Shown one piece after another: positions 1 through 9,125 of a stretch of 64,000 bases of DNA. How positions within the stretch are numbered: position 1 is the first letter of the stretch; every line of letters starts with the position of its first letter. The notes under the pieces are model-generated. The model worked only from the letters and a program-made list of their open reading frames with translations. It did not search any database and had not been told where the DNA came from. The position numbers and the translations under genes were made by a program. Origin of the DNA: CAYNVS01 sp964400725 (lineage in GTDB: Bacteria; Myxococcota_A; SURF-8; CAYNVS01); assembly GCA_964400725.1 (NCBI GenBank), contig CAYNVS010000002.1:124001-188000 (forward strand), given 5' to 3'.

Positions 1-1
1 G

Positions 2-280
2 AATCCGGGTCAACCCGACCCGTACGTGCCGCTTAAACACCAAAGCACGCTGATGGCGCGCATTAAATATACGCTTAATACCGACGTTTCTTTTCAGGCG
101 CTCAACCTTTACAACCTTTACGACAACGATTTTATGCTGCTGGCTTTTGCGGCGATAGAACTAGTTTCCGACCTTAAGCTTTATACGGGCGTGGCGCTTT
201 TCCGAGGCAAAGACGGAACGACTTTCGGCCGCAGCGAGCCTTCCTCGCAATTTTTTGCGGAGCTGAAGTGGAACTTTTAA
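2..280 (+). CDS. Outer-membrane beta-barrel protein, C-terminal fragment (5' end outside window)
   Basis: The frame is open from the first bases of the window to the TAA at 278-280, so this is the 3' end of a gene that starts upstream; the first internal ATG is unlikely to be its start. The fragment alternates polar and hydrophobic residues in short strands (for example LKLYTGVALF) and ends in aromatic FFAELKWNF. A C-terminal Phe after an alternating strand is the usual BAM recognition signature of outer-membrane barrels. The specific family cannot be told from 92 residues. The next gene on the same strand begins 42 bp later and may be co-transcribed. Confidence 0.6.
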   Translation, partial: NPGQPDPYVPLKHQSTLMARIKYTLNTDVSFQALNLYNLYDNDFMLLAFAAIELVSDLKLYTGVALFRGKDGTTFGRSEPSSQFFAELKWNF

Positions 281-322
281 GAAAGCGATTTTAAGACGCG
301 CAAAGGACAAGGAGATTGTAAA

Positions 323-1162
323 ATGAATAACAAGTTCAAAACGTTGGCTTTAATCGTCGCGCTTGCGGCCGCGACGGCAGTCGGCTGCTCCGACAACGAA
401 ATACAAAAAGGGAACGGGACGGTTAAATTTACCGTCAATTACAACGGCTCGCACAAAGTTTACCGGCTCGGGTACGCGCTCTTCGACGAATCGACCTACC
501 CGCCTACAACGGCGCCCAAGATGGCCAACTATTACCCGCTGGACCCCGTGGACGCCGGTCTGTCGTTCCCGTATAAATTTGACCTTACGCCAGTAACCGA
601 CGGAACTTACTGGATTATGGTTTACGGCGACATCGACCCGACGGACGGCTACCAGCCTAAAACTACCGACCCGATGAACTCCTCTTTTGCCGGGCCGATT
701 ACTATTAAAAACGGCGATACGCAAAACGTAACCGTAACGATTTTCGATCCCGGCGCGAGCGAAATTGAGACGGAGACGAGCGACGGCGACGTAGATAACG
801 CCGAGCTTACCGAGGCGAGCGAGACCGTAACGCCGGACGCGGGGAAGGCGGCGATTTACGGAACCGTTAATTATTCGGGCTCCGCAACCGGCAAACTGAT
901 GATAACCGGCTTTGCGGCCAACCCGCCCGCCGGTCCGCCGACGCTTTACATTTACCAAAACGACGTCGTTTTCCCGTATTATTTCGAGAAGAAAAACGCT
1001 TCTCCCGGAACCTATTACATACTGGTTTATTTGGATGTGGATACGGAAGACGGCATGACCAACAACCCCGCGCTCGACCCGTCAAGCGGCGATTTCAAAG
1101 AATTTGTTTTGGAGGCGGATAAGGCTTACAAGGCGGACTTTACGCTGACCGACCCGAAATAA
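323..1162 (+). CDS. Lipoprotein with two tandem repeat domains, function unknown
   Basis: 279 residues. The N-terminus is a lipoprotein signal peptide with the lipid-accepting Cys in AVGCSDN. A good Shine-Dalgarno (AAGGAGA) lies ahead of the ATG. The mature part has two related beta-rich units, roughly residues 30-150 and 180-278. Each runs from a G-T-V-(K/N)-(F/Y) start through a PYxF segment, a GTY(W/Y)I(M/L)V(Y) strand and a D-D-DG loop, to an N/D-rich end. They are joined by an acidic Glu/Thr/Asp linker. The D-x-D-x-x-DG loops could bind calcium, which is inference. The 3' end overlaps the convergent protease gene by 23 bp. I do not recognise a named family. Confidence 0.8.
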   Translation: MNNKFKTLALIVALAAATAVGCSDNEIQKGNGTVKFTVNYNGSHKVYRLGYALFDESTYPPTTAPKMANYYPLDPVDAGLSFPYKFDLTPVTDGTYWIMVYGDIDPTDGYQPKTTDPMNSSFAGPITIKNGDTQNVTVTIFDPGASEIETETSDGDVDNAELTEASETVTPDAGKAAIYGTVNYSGSATGKLMITGFAANPPAGPPTLYIYQNDVVFPYYFEKKNASPGTYYILVYLDVDTEDGMTNNPALDPSSGDFKEFVLEADKAYKADFTLTDPK

Positions 1163-2729
1163 CCCGCGACTCGCGGCGCGCGCGGCGGCGGATTTTATAT
1201 AAAGCCGCAATAATAAATGCCGTAAATAACTCAAAAGGCCGCGCAGTCGTCGATGCGCACGATTCGCCGTTTCCTTCGCCGTCCGGAGTTACCTTTGGCG
1301 CTACGTATCGAGGCAGCGGAGAGCCGTCTGACGCGACGGTCAAACCAAAGTCCTTCGCCGTTTCGCCGCAAACCGAACCGCCCGCCTTTCGCGCAATTAC
1401 GCGGACAACCCAAACGCCCGGCGCGTCGGGGGTAAACGCCGCAGGACCGTCCGAGGTAAAATCCTTGATTAGAGCCCAGCCGCCTAAATGACGGACGTAA
1501 ACGGCGGTCTCGACGTCCGCTGATTGCGCCGCCTTTATCGACGGTTCGAGCGACGCCTGCGCGCCTTGAACCGGTTTTTCGGGCGACGCTTTTATAGCCT
1601 TAACTTCTATTTCTTCTTCAATTTCCTCAACGGCCGCCGCAGCGGATACGCAAACGGTATGATTTTTGCCGAAAGGCGCGGCGCAATTCCATCCTTCCGG
1701 GCAAAGGTTTGCGGCGTCGCAAGGCCGCGAACAATAGCCTGCGGACGTTTCGTTAGGCGCGGCGCATTCAAGCCCCTTGCGGCAATCCGCCTGTTTGGCG
1801 CAAGGCGTTCCCATCTTCCCTTCGCCGTATAAGTTCGGCAGGCAGCGGCCGTCGTCGCACGAAAGATAAGGCGGACAGTCGGTATCGCAGACGCACGCGC
1901 GCGCGCAAATAAGCCCGCCGGAGGCGGAGTGAACGACGCACGCGCCGGAAGGGCAGTCGGCGTCGGAGAGGCAAGGGGAGCCGTCTTTTCCGGCGATCGG
2001 ATAAATCGCGCAGACGCCTTGAATATCGTCCGCCGTAAGCCTGCGCTTGGAAGTCTCGCCCGTTAATATTTTGTAATACATTGCGTCGTAAAGGTCGAGC
2101 GAATGGTTCAGCCCTATTAAATGACCGATTTCGTGAACCGCTACGTTTAGTAAATCCATTTTATCTGAAGGGCAGACATAAGCGGTATTCCACTTGTAGC
2201 CGCGCTTGGGGTCGGCGTTAAAAACAACGTCCGTCTCCGAGACGTCGCCGGTCGGGCCGTCGTAAACCGGAACCGCCAGCGAAATTCCTTTTACCCAGTC
2301 GGCGGGCCAGTTCTGCTCCATAAAAGTAAACAGCGAAACGCCGTCTTCGACGCCTGAAAAACCGAAAAAATCGCGCGTTCCCATCTCGGTTGTTACGCCG
2401 CCGAACTTTGCGGAAAAATACGAGCATTCGACGTTTTCCCAAACAGCAAACGCCTGCTTGAGCGTCTCTACAATAAGCGCCGGGTCGTCTTCAAGAGTCT
2501 GAGGAACCGACAAAACCCACTCCGCGGGCAATTTATTTGCAGGCCATTTAAGGTATTCGCCGGTCGGGTACGCGGAGCGGACTCGTTCGAAAGCGAAAAG
2601 CGGCAAGAAGAAAAGAAGAACCGAAATAAAAATCACGGCGCGAATAAAAAAAACCGCGAAAGCGTTATTGCGCGAATAATTCGCTTTTAAAAAATAATAG
2701 GATTTTTTGCCGAAAGGCGGGACGTTCAT
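1140..2729 (-). CDS. Secreted matrixin-like zinc metalloprotease with C-terminal sorting-type tail
   Basis: 529 residues. An N-terminal hydrophobic segment (about 28-46) is a signal peptide or anchor. The catalytic motif HEIGHLIGLNH (about 197-209) is the metzincin HExxHxxGxxH zinc site of M10 (matrixin) peptidases and is followed by a candidate Met-turn (DAMYY). Residues about 250-350 carry Cys-rich SDADCPSGAC-type repeats. An acidic linker and a beta-rich segment follow. The end has a Cys, a hydrophobic stretch (FELFTAFIIAALY) and an Arg cluster, like MYXO-CTERM/GlyGly-CTERM surface-sorting tails. The ATG is 3 bp after the stop of the upstream lipoprotein gene, so this is probably the last gene of that operon. 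The substrate is unknown; the neighbouring lipoproteins are possible partners. Confidence 0.8.
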   Translation of the reverse strand: MNVPPFGKKSYYFLKANYSRNNAFAVFFIRAVIFISVLLFFLPLFAFERVRSAYPTGEYLKWPANKLPAEWVLSVPQTLEDDPALIVETLKQAFAVWENVECSYFSAKFGGVTTEMGTRDFFGFSGVEDGVSLFTFMEQNWPADWVKGISLAVPVYDGPTGDVSETDVVFNADPKRGYKWNTAYVCPSDKMDLLNVAVHEIGHLIGLNHSLDLYDAMYYKILTGETSKRRLTADDIQGVCAIYPIAGKDGSPCLSDADCPSGACVVHSASGGLICARACVCDTDCPPYLSCDDGRCLPNLYGEGKMGTPCAKQADCRKGLECAAPNETSAGYCSRPCDAANLCPEGWNCAAPFGKNHTVCVSAAAAVEEIEEEIEVKAIKASPEKPVQGAQASLEPSIKAAQSADVETAVYVRHLGGWALIKDFTSDGPAAFTPDAPGVWVVRVIARKAGGSVCGETAKDFGLTVASDGSPLPRYVAPKVTPDGEGNGESCASTTARPFELFTAFIIAALYKIRRRARRESRVISGRSA

Positions 2730-2732
2730 AAC

Positions 2733-4451
2733 TCAAGGAGCGGCGGTTTCGACGCACTTGAATTCGCTGCAAGTTTCGTTAGGTTTGCAGCCGCCGCATG
2801 AGCCGCCGCAGCCGTCGCCGCCGCATTGTTTGTCGGCGCAGTCGGGCGTGCAGGTATTGCCCGAAACGTCAACCTGTCCGGTTGCGCTTTTGTTGGTCAT
2901 GGAGACGGAAATAAGCTCGTTTTCTTTTTCGGTTACTTTGAACTCCGCCGAAACTCCCTCGTGCAGCAGCTTGTTGCCGGCGTCGAAAGTTTTAATCTTC
3001 GCGACGCGCCTTGAGCCGACCGCCAGCGTCAGCGTTCCGCTTGTTTTATCGAAGGTATATTCTTTATCGGAGTCGATTCTGGCGCCCGCAACCGTTATTT
3101 TTACGGTTTTAATTTTATCCGCGTCGAGATCGTTCTGCGGGAACGCCGCCTCGAAAGGAACGTCTCCGGTAACAGGATCCATAATTAAGTCGATAATCGA
3201 GCTTACTTTACCTTCTAGTATATCGACGTACTTATAAATCGCCCGGTAAATCGTCATGTCTTTATCCGGATCGTCGATAGTCGTCAACCCGTCGAGAATA
3301 ACGGTTAAATCTTTGCCGACGGGTATGTCGGTAAACTGCTGATTTATAACCTGCCCCGGCCCGACGCTGACCGTCGAACTGTACGCGGGGGTAGTATTTA
3401 AATTAAGGGTGAGTCTGCCCAAATCGGACGGCGTGGAAAGAAGGCTTACGCTCATCCCGCCCATGCCCGCGGCGCAATTCTCGCATGGAATATCTTTTTG
3501 GACTTTAAACTCCCACGGATACCATTTGCCCACGGAGCCCGTATTGGACTCCAGCGCAAGGAGAAGAACGAACAGCGAACCGTCGAACGCCTCCTCGGTA
3601 ACGTTGATGGAAATGTAAATAATTCCCGAAACGGATTTTCTCAAAGCAGCTTGATAATCGAAAACTTCCGTTCGTTTATAACCTTTGCTGGTAGGCGTGG
3701 TGATTAGAACCGCGGCTATGTCGCCTGCGTAGGCTCCGACCCGCATTCCGAAAGTAACGGAAATTTTAGGCTGAACCGTTTTGGGAGCGTCAACCAGCTC
3801 CTCAATTTGCGGCGCGGCTGCGCCCGCTTCGCCTTCAGGCCGTCCGTTTGAATTCCAAACTTCGCCCGGAATAGTAATGAGAGTAATAGGCGGTTCGCTT
3901 ACGTCGGGCGGATTTTCTTTTCGGATTACGACGGAATTGCCGCGGTATTGGCCGGTCAGGCCGCCCGCGGTTTGCAGAGCGAATTCCCAGCTGAAATCGC
4001 GCCCTTGCAGCTCGTCGTTGTTCTCCGAGACGATTTGACCGGAGAGAACCATCTCGCCGTTTTCAAGCGTTTCCTTAACAATAATGTAAGAAGTGGCGGA
4101 ACCGATTTTGATAATCGCCTTATCGACGTAATCTTCCGCGCCTCCGCTTCCTTCTCCGAATTTAGTAACGGTTTTAGGAACGTAATTAGATTTGAGCGTT
4201 ATGGTAAACATGTCGCCAAGACGCAGGCTTGCGGGCATTACGACTTCGGTAATTTGCGGCGCGTCGGGGTTGTCGGTTGGCGCCGGAGGCTCGCCTTTAA
4301 CAACTTCGCCGTTGTCGATGAGCAAAGAATCGGTGAGCTGATTATCGAGCTCTTGGGCTATGTCCTTCGAGTCGGACCCGCCGCTGCACTGAAGCGAGAA
4401 GAGCGCCAATGCGCAAGACCCCAGTAAAATCAGCAAACTGTTCTTTTTCAT
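2733..4451 (-). CDS. Modular surface lipoprotein (paralogue family member E) with extra N-terminal region
   Basis: 572 residues, with a lipoprotein signal (FSLQCSGG). Residues about 30-325 are a beta-rich region not found in the four neighbours. It is followed by CENCAAGMGG and then the shared family domain (about 335-530), with landmarks DIPVGKDLT, DDPDKDMTIYR, AAFPQNDLD and LAVGSRRV. The protein ends in the Cys-knot-like module CTPDCADKQCGGDGCGG. Such modules are common in deltaproteobacterial secreted proteins. The five adjacent genes share the domain at moderate identity, so they arose by duplication and then gained or lost partner domains. Function is unknown. The likely location is the outer-membrane surface or periplasm. 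Confidence 0.8.
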   Translation of the reverse strand: MKKNSLLILLGSCALALFSLQCSGGSDSKDIAQELDNQLTDSLLIDNGEVVKGEPPAPTDNPDAPQITEVVMPASLRLGDMFTITLKSNYVPKTVTKFGEGSGGAEDYVDKAIIKIGSATSYIIVKETLENGEMVLSGQIVSENNDELQGRDFSWEFALQTAGGLTGQYRGNSVVIRKENPPDVSEPPITLITIPGEVWNSNGRPEGEAGAAAPQIEELVDAPKTVQPKISVTFGMRVGAYAGDIAAVLITTPTSKGYKRTEVFDYQAALRKSVSGIIYISINVTEEAFDGSLFVLLLALESNTGSVGKWYPWEFKVQKDIPCENCAAGMGGMSVSLLSTPSDLGRLTLNLNTTPAYSSTVSVGPGQVINQQFTDIPVGKDLTVILDGLTTIDDPDKDMTIYRAIYKYVDILEGKVSSIIDLIMDPVTGDVPFEAAFPQNDLDADKIKTVKITVAGARIDSDKEYTFDKTSGTLTLAVGSRRVAKIKTFDAGNKLLHEGVSAEFKVTEKENELISVSMTNKSATGQVDVSGNTCTPDCADKQCGGDGCGGSCGGCKPNETCSEFKCVETAAP

Positions 4452-4509
4452 GCTATACGTCCGATCCGTCCGGGCGGTTAAACCCGGACGAACCGTTTGA
4501 AAAACGCAA

Positions 4510-5403
4510 TTATATCATCTGGCAAACGCCGGAAGCGCACGTTTCGGTCGGTTTGCAGCCGCCGCAGGATCCGCCGCAGCCGTCGCTGCCGCAAACTCTG
4601 CCGGAGCAGTCGGGGGTGCAGGAGTTGCCGGAAGCGTCAACTTTGCCCTTGCCGGTCATATTTTCCATCGTAACTTCAATCTGTCCGTTGGAGCTTTCAA
4701 CGACGTTGAAGGCCTCTGAAGTTCCGGCGTGGAGAAGCTCGTCGCTGGCGTTGAAGGCGGCTACGATAACGGTGCGTCCGGAGCCGACCGGAACGATGGT
4801 TTTGTTGTCGGAGCTGCCGTCCTGAGTTAAGGACTGAGCCGGATTGCCGCTCGGTTTGCTCATGTAGAAGGTTACGGCGTTGTCAACGCGCGGCCCTTCA
4901 AAATTGACCGTTACGTAAGATACGCTCGCGACGTCGTAATCGTTGGTCGGGAATACCGCTTTGACGGGCACCGAGCCTACTACCTGAACCAGCTTTAGAC
5001 CGGAAACGGTCGTTACCTGTCCGGCGGCGACGTTAAGTCCGGTGTAAACCGTTCTAAAGATAACGACGTCTTTGTCGGGATCCGCCGCGTCGGGTTTGCC
5101 TTCGAGGGTCATGGTAAGGTCGCTTCCGACCGGAACGTCAACGAACATGTGGTTGGAGAAAGTTCCGCCCGTAACGGCAAACGTCTCGGTGAACGTCGGG
5201 GCGGTGTCGATTGTTACGGTAATAAAGCTCACGTCCGCGCCGGAAGCCCACAGGCCGACGCCTACGCCGCCCTTGTCCTGCGCGCAAGAGGCGCAAGGCG
5301 TTTGCGTTACGGTTACGCCGGAGTTTCCTCCGTTTTCTCCGCACGCCAGCGACAATCCGCACAGCGCCAGAGCGATAAATACCGCGATACATTTCGATTT
5401 CAT
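4510..5403 (-). CDS. Modular surface lipoprotein, minimal family member D
   Basis: 297 residues. A lipoprotein signal ends at LSLACGENG, and the ATG at 5403 has a clear AAAGGA site. The mature protein is essentially the shared family domain alone: CASCAQDKGG entry motif, DVPVGSDLT, DPDKDVVIFR, AAGQVTT, VVGSVPVKA, VFPTNDYDV and VPVGSGRTV. The Cys-rich CTPDCSGRVCGSDGCGG tail follows. Because it has no additional domain, this gene defines the boundaries of the unit. Members C and D look closest by eye. It lies 58 bp upstream of member E and 89 bp downstream of member C in one minus-strand run. Function unknown. Confidence 0.8.
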   Translation of the reverse strand: MKSKCIAVFIALALCGLSLACGENGGNSGVTVTQTPCASCAQDKGGVGVGLWASGADVSFITVTIDTAPTFTETFAVTGGTFSNHMFVDVPVGSDLTMTLEGKPDAADPDKDVVIFRTVYTGLNVAAGQVTTVSGLKLVQVVGSVPVKAVFPTNDYDVASVSYVTVNFEGPRVDNAVTFYMSKPSGNPAQSLTQDGSSDNKTIVPVGSGRTVIVAAFNASDELLHAGTSEAFNVVESSNGQIEVTMENMTGKGKVDASGNSCTPDCSGRVCGSDGCGGSCGGCKPTETCASGVCQMI

Positions 5404-5492
5404 TGCGTTTTTCCTTTCTTTTGAGTTAAACGTATATAAACAAAACGTTCGTTTTACTTAAAACCCGTATCGTTTCGCCGCCGGCTTTACGG

Positions 5493-7319
5493 CTAAGGCC
5501 CAACAACTATTGCGCCCCCCGCAATACCCATCACAGCCGCGCAGGAGAATTTATCTCCTACGATTGGAAATCCGTAAAATGAAAACGGCGGCGACGCGCA
5601 TTGTCCGAAATCTGTTTCCGGCGTTCCGCAGCCCCAACACAATATAGTTGGGAATTCATTGCTCATCGCGCATGAATGGTATGCGCCGGAAGATAACGCA
5701 CCCATAAAAGTAGTTTCCGGAACGTCGCTTTGACCGTATCTGTTGTCGCCCCAGCATTCAACGGTATTATTTTCCCTCATACCGCATACGTGATTGGCTC
5801 CGGCGGAAATTTGCTCAAACTCTCCGGTCGGGGCGTCGAGCTGACCGTAAGTATTGTCGCCCCAGCACGCCACAGTTTTGTCTTGCTTTAAACCGCACGT
5901 AAAATGCAGTCCGGCCGTAATTGGAGAGCCTATGCCCCCCAAAGTATTAAATATTTCGGCGGGCGCGTTCAGCTGGCCGTAAGTATTGTCGCCCCAGCAA
6001 ACCGCGGAACCGTCGTCTTTAATGCCGCACGTATGCGAAAGGCCTGCGGCGATGAATAAAAACGCAGTTTCGGACGGAACATCCGTTTGCCCGTAAGTAT
6101 TGTCGCCCCAGCACGCGGCGGCGTAAGATCCGTCTATCGCGCAGGCGTGAAACCGTCCGGCAGATATTCCGGCGTCAGCCGCGCCCAGCCAGGTCGGAGC
6201 GTCGAGCTGATTTTTATCGTTTGCGCCCCAGCAGGTTATAGGATCGCCGAGTTTGGCGACCCTGCAAATAAAATCTTCTCCGAAGGCCAGCGCTAAAAAC
6301 CCTTTAGTAGCGTCAATGGGAGGCAAATCGCCGATAGGCCCGGTACGGTCTCCGTAGCAATAGAACGAGGAGCATTGCCCGTCCAAATCGCATGCAAGGT
6401 TTTCCGGGCAGCCGCCGCACGTTCCGCCGCAGCCGTCGTCGCCGCATTCGCGTCCGACGCAGTTCGGCTCGCAAAGCGATCCGGAGAATTTGCCTTGGCC
6501 AAGACCGGTTTGGTTGACCATTGTTACTACTATTTCGTCCGTTCCCGCTTCCGTAACTTCAAATTCTTCGCTCGTTCCTTGATACAGCAAAACGACCGGA
6601 TCGCCGTTCATATAAGCCTTTACCGTTATTGTGCGCGCCGTTCCGACCGGAAGAACTATTTTATTAATGGGATCCGCGTCCTGAGAATAACTCGCCGCGG
6701 GGTCGCCTTCGGGAAGGTCGAGGAAGTATTGAATGTTTGTATTTACCCGCATTCCGTCGCCGTTCACGACGATGAAATTTACGGAGGAAACGTCAAAGTC
6801 GTTTGCCGGAAACTGCGCTTTAACGAAAACCTGACCGACGACGGGAATTAATTCAATGCCCGTCATATCCGTCAACTGCCCGGCGACGACGTCCATGTCG
6901 TTAAAGACTGCCTTGTAAATTGCGACGTTTTCGTCGTTCATGCCGACGGCTGGGAACCCTTCAAAAGTAAAAGTCAACTCGGAGCCCGAAGGAACGTCCG
7001 TGAACGTCCGGGTAGAAAAGAAACCGTTTGACGCGTCAAAGGTGGAGGTATATTCCGGCGTCGAGTTTATCGTCAGCCTAATTCTTCCAACGTCGCCGGG
7101 AGTCGCCCATAAGGTAATGGAAACTCCGCCTTTCCCCGCTTCGCAGTTCGGGCAGTCGCGTTTTGTAATTTTCAAACCGCTCTCTTTATTTGAGCCTGCG
7201 CAGGAGAACCAAAGCAAGGAGGCGCACAGAAGGAACGCCGCCGTCAAAGCCGCGCAACGCGCGGAATTTCCTAAGAAACTCCATACCCCGCCGCGGTCGA
7301 TTAACGCTTCTCTCTTCAC
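5493..7319 (-). CDS. Modular surface lipoprotein C: family domain plus RCC1-like Cys-rich beta-propeller
   Basis: 608 residues from a GTG start at 7319; no strong ribosome-binding site is visible. A hydrophobic stretch ends at LLWFSCAGS, a lipobox. Entry motif CPNCEAGKGG leads into the shared domain (DVPSGSELTF, NDENVAIYK, QFPANDFDV, LPVGTARTI), then CEPNCVGRECGDDGCGG. The C-terminal half (about 340-600) holds six or so RCC1-type repeats with the signature CWGDNTYGQ. Each blade also has a second Cys (H-x-C-G/A), so blades may be disulphide-bonded. RCC1-like propellers are protein- or ligand-binding platforms, and no enzymatic motif is seen. The gene lies 15 bp after member B. Confidence 0.82.
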   Translation of the reverse strand: MKREALIDRGGVWSFLGNSARCAALTAAFLLCASLLWFSCAGSNKESGLKITKRDCPNCEAGKGGVSITLWATPGDVGRIRLTINSTPEYTSTFDASNGFFSTRTFTDVPSGSELTFTFEGFPAVGMNDENVAIYKAVFNDMDVVAGQLTDMTGIELIPVVGQVFVKAQFPANDFDVSSVNFIVVNGDGMRVNTNIQYFLDLPEGDPAASYSQDADPINKIVLPVGTARTITVKAYMNGDPVVLLYQGTSEEFEVTEAGTDEIVVTMVNQTGLGQGKFSGSLCEPNCVGRECGDDGCGGTCGGCPENLACDLDGQCSSFYCYGDRTGPIGDLPPIDATKGFLALAFGEDFICRVAKLGDPITCWGANDKNQLDAPTWLGAADAGISAGRFHACAIDGSYAAACWGDNTYGQTDVPSETAFLFIAAGLSHTCGIKDDGSAVCWGDNTYGQLNAPAEIFNTLGGIGSPITAGLHFTCGLKQDKTVACWGDNTYGQLDAPTGEFEQISAGANHVCGMRENNTVECWGDNRYGQSDVPETTFMGALSSGAYHSCAMSNEFPTILCWGCGTPETDFGQCASPPFSFYGFPIVGDKFSCAAVMGIAGGAIVVGP

Positions 7320-7334
7320 TTTGTCGCTTTCGCT

Positions 7335-9125
7335 TTACTGCGGACAGGACGGCGTCGATTTCAACGCGCAGCCGCTTACGTCGCCAAGAGTAATATCTCC
7401 AAAAATCGCATTAGGGCCGTCCGGCGGATTTCCTTCGCCGTACTCCGATTTTTCGCCCCAGCATTCTATTTTGCCGTTTACCGTAAGGCCGCAGGTTGTA
7501 GCAGAACCCAAACCGGTAGCCATTTTAGTCAGCTTGGAATACGTTCCGTTGCACTGCCCGTAGTCGTATCCGCTGCATCCCCAGCAATATAAATATCCGT
7601 TTACGGCGTCTATGCCGCATGTGTGAGCGAGTCCGGCGGTCAGCGACTTGAAGGCAATCCACGAAAACGACGAGTTGTTGCATTGTTCGTAATTTATTCC
7701 GCAGCCCCAGCAGAGAACGCGCCCGTCCTCTTCGCGAATGCCGCAGGTGTGGTAGTCGCCGACTACGATTGATTTGAATTTATCGGACGGCGCAGAGCAC
7801 TGGCCGTAATCTCCAGTATTTTGGCAGCCCCAGCAGACGACCGTATTGTCGTCGGACTTAATCGCGCACGTGTGGTGCCTGCCAGCGGCTATCTCTTTGT
7901 AATAATTGGCGATTACTCCGCACTGACCGTAATTATACGGGTCGCCGCACCCCCAGCACACCGCGAGGTTTAATGAATTGATTGCGCAGGTGTGGTATAA
8001 ACCGGCGCTTACCTGCTTTACCGCCGTCTCCGGCGGATAATTGCACTGGCCGAAGTCGCTCCCCGCGCATCCCCAGCAATTAACGTAATCGTCCGCCAAC
8101 TGAATGCCGCAGGTATGCTTGGCGCGCATGCTTATTGTTTTATACATTCCAATATGAGGGGAGGCTTGACCGCAATCGTTCGTTCCCCAGCAAACCATGT
8201 GAGAGCTTTGCTGCATATCGAAACAGGCGCACATGCCGTTATTGCAGGTTTGAGAATAAGCGCAGCCGCCGCACGTTCCGCCGCAGCCGTCGCCGCCGCA
8301 AATTTTTGCTCCGCAATCGGGCGTGCAGGCGCTTACGGTTAATTCAGTCCTGCCTTCGCTCGACACGTTTACCAGCGAAATGTACTGCGTCGGCGGCTCG
8401 CCTTCCTCCACGGTAACGTAATCGAGATAACCCGCGAATATAAGATTAGAGCTTTTATCGTAAGCCTCTATATTAATAGTTCTTTCGGTTCCAACCGGAA
8501 CAAAAATAGCCCCGAAAGTTGAATCCGACGGCTGGGAAAGGCTTGCTCTGGGAACCGCGTCGTTAGGCTTTAATAAATAGAAAGTAAGCGGAGTAGGAAT
8601 ACGGCTGCCGCTAATAATAGCCTTAACTTTTTCGACATTTGTAATCATATAATCGTCCAACGGATACTCGGCCTGAATTACCACGTTGCCAAGCACCTTG
8701 GGAACGCTTAAATCGCTGACGGTCGTAATCTGCCCGGCGGTTATGTTTATTTTTCTTGTAATTCGATAAATCACCATATCGGCGTCGGGGTCGGATACCG
8801 GCGGCTTGACTTCGATTACAAGATTGAGATCCGAGCCTTCGGGGATGTCGTAAAAGGTTTCATCGGTAAAGACGCCGTTCGTTATGACAAAGTCTGCGGA
8901 ATATTCCGGAGCGGTATCGATGGTAAGCCTTGCGGGGTTCTCAAGGAGGGGAGGCCCGCCGATTATACCGATGGAAAGACCGCCATAGCCTTCTTTGCAT
9001 TGCGGGCATGAAACGGTCGGGTCGTTTATAGTGGAAGTCTGCGAGGCGGTTCCGGCGCACGCGGACGCAACAAGCGCGATAATCGCAAGCCCCGCAAAAA
9101 TCGTCGTATTAAACCGTTTCTTCAT
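7335..9125 (-). CDS. Modular surface lipoprotein B: family domain plus Cys-dense RCC1-like propeller
   Basis: I place the start at the ATG at 9125, because it gives a clean lipoprotein signal (MKKRFNTT...VASACAG) and overlaps the stop of member A as ATGA; a longer frame to 9152 exists. About 596 residues. The shared domain begins after CPQCKEGYGG and includes DIPEGSDLN, DPDADMVIYR, PLDDYMI and VPVGTERTI, followed by CTPDCGAKICGGDGCGG. The C-terminus has about seven RCC1-like blades. Most carry CWGCxxxxxYGQC plus a further HTCGI, so about four Cys per blade, double that of member C. The Cys pattern suggests extracytoplasmic disulphides. Function unknown. Confidence 0.8.
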   Translation of the reverse strand: MKKRFNTTIFAGLAIIALVASACAGTASQTSTINDPTVSCPQCKEGYGGLSIGIIGGPPLLENPARLTIDTAPEYSADFVITNGVFTDETFYDIPEGSDLNLVIEVKPPVSDPDADMVIYRITRKINITAGQITTVSDLSVPKVLGNVVIQAEYPLDDYMITNVEKVKAIISGSRIPTPLTFYLLKPNDAVPRASLSQPSDSTFGAIFVPVGTERTINIEAYDKSSNLIFAGYLDYVTVEEGEPPTQYISLVNVSSEGRTELTVSACTPDCGAKICGGDGCGGTCGGCAYSQTCNNGMCACFDMQQSSHMVCWGTNDCGQASPHIGMYKTISMRAKHTCGIQLADDYVNCWGCAGSDFGQCNYPPETAVKQVSAGLYHTCAINSLNLAVCWGCGDPYNYGQCGVIANYYKEIAAGRHHTCAIKSDDNTVVCWGCQNTGDYGQCSAPSDKFKSIVVGDYHTCGIREEDGRVLCWGCGINYEQCNNSSFSWIAFKSLTAGLAHTCGIDAVNGYLYCWGCSGYDYGQCNGTYSKLTKMATGLGSATTCGLTVNGKIECWGEKSEYGEGNPPDGPNAIFGDITLGDVSGCALKSTPSCPQ

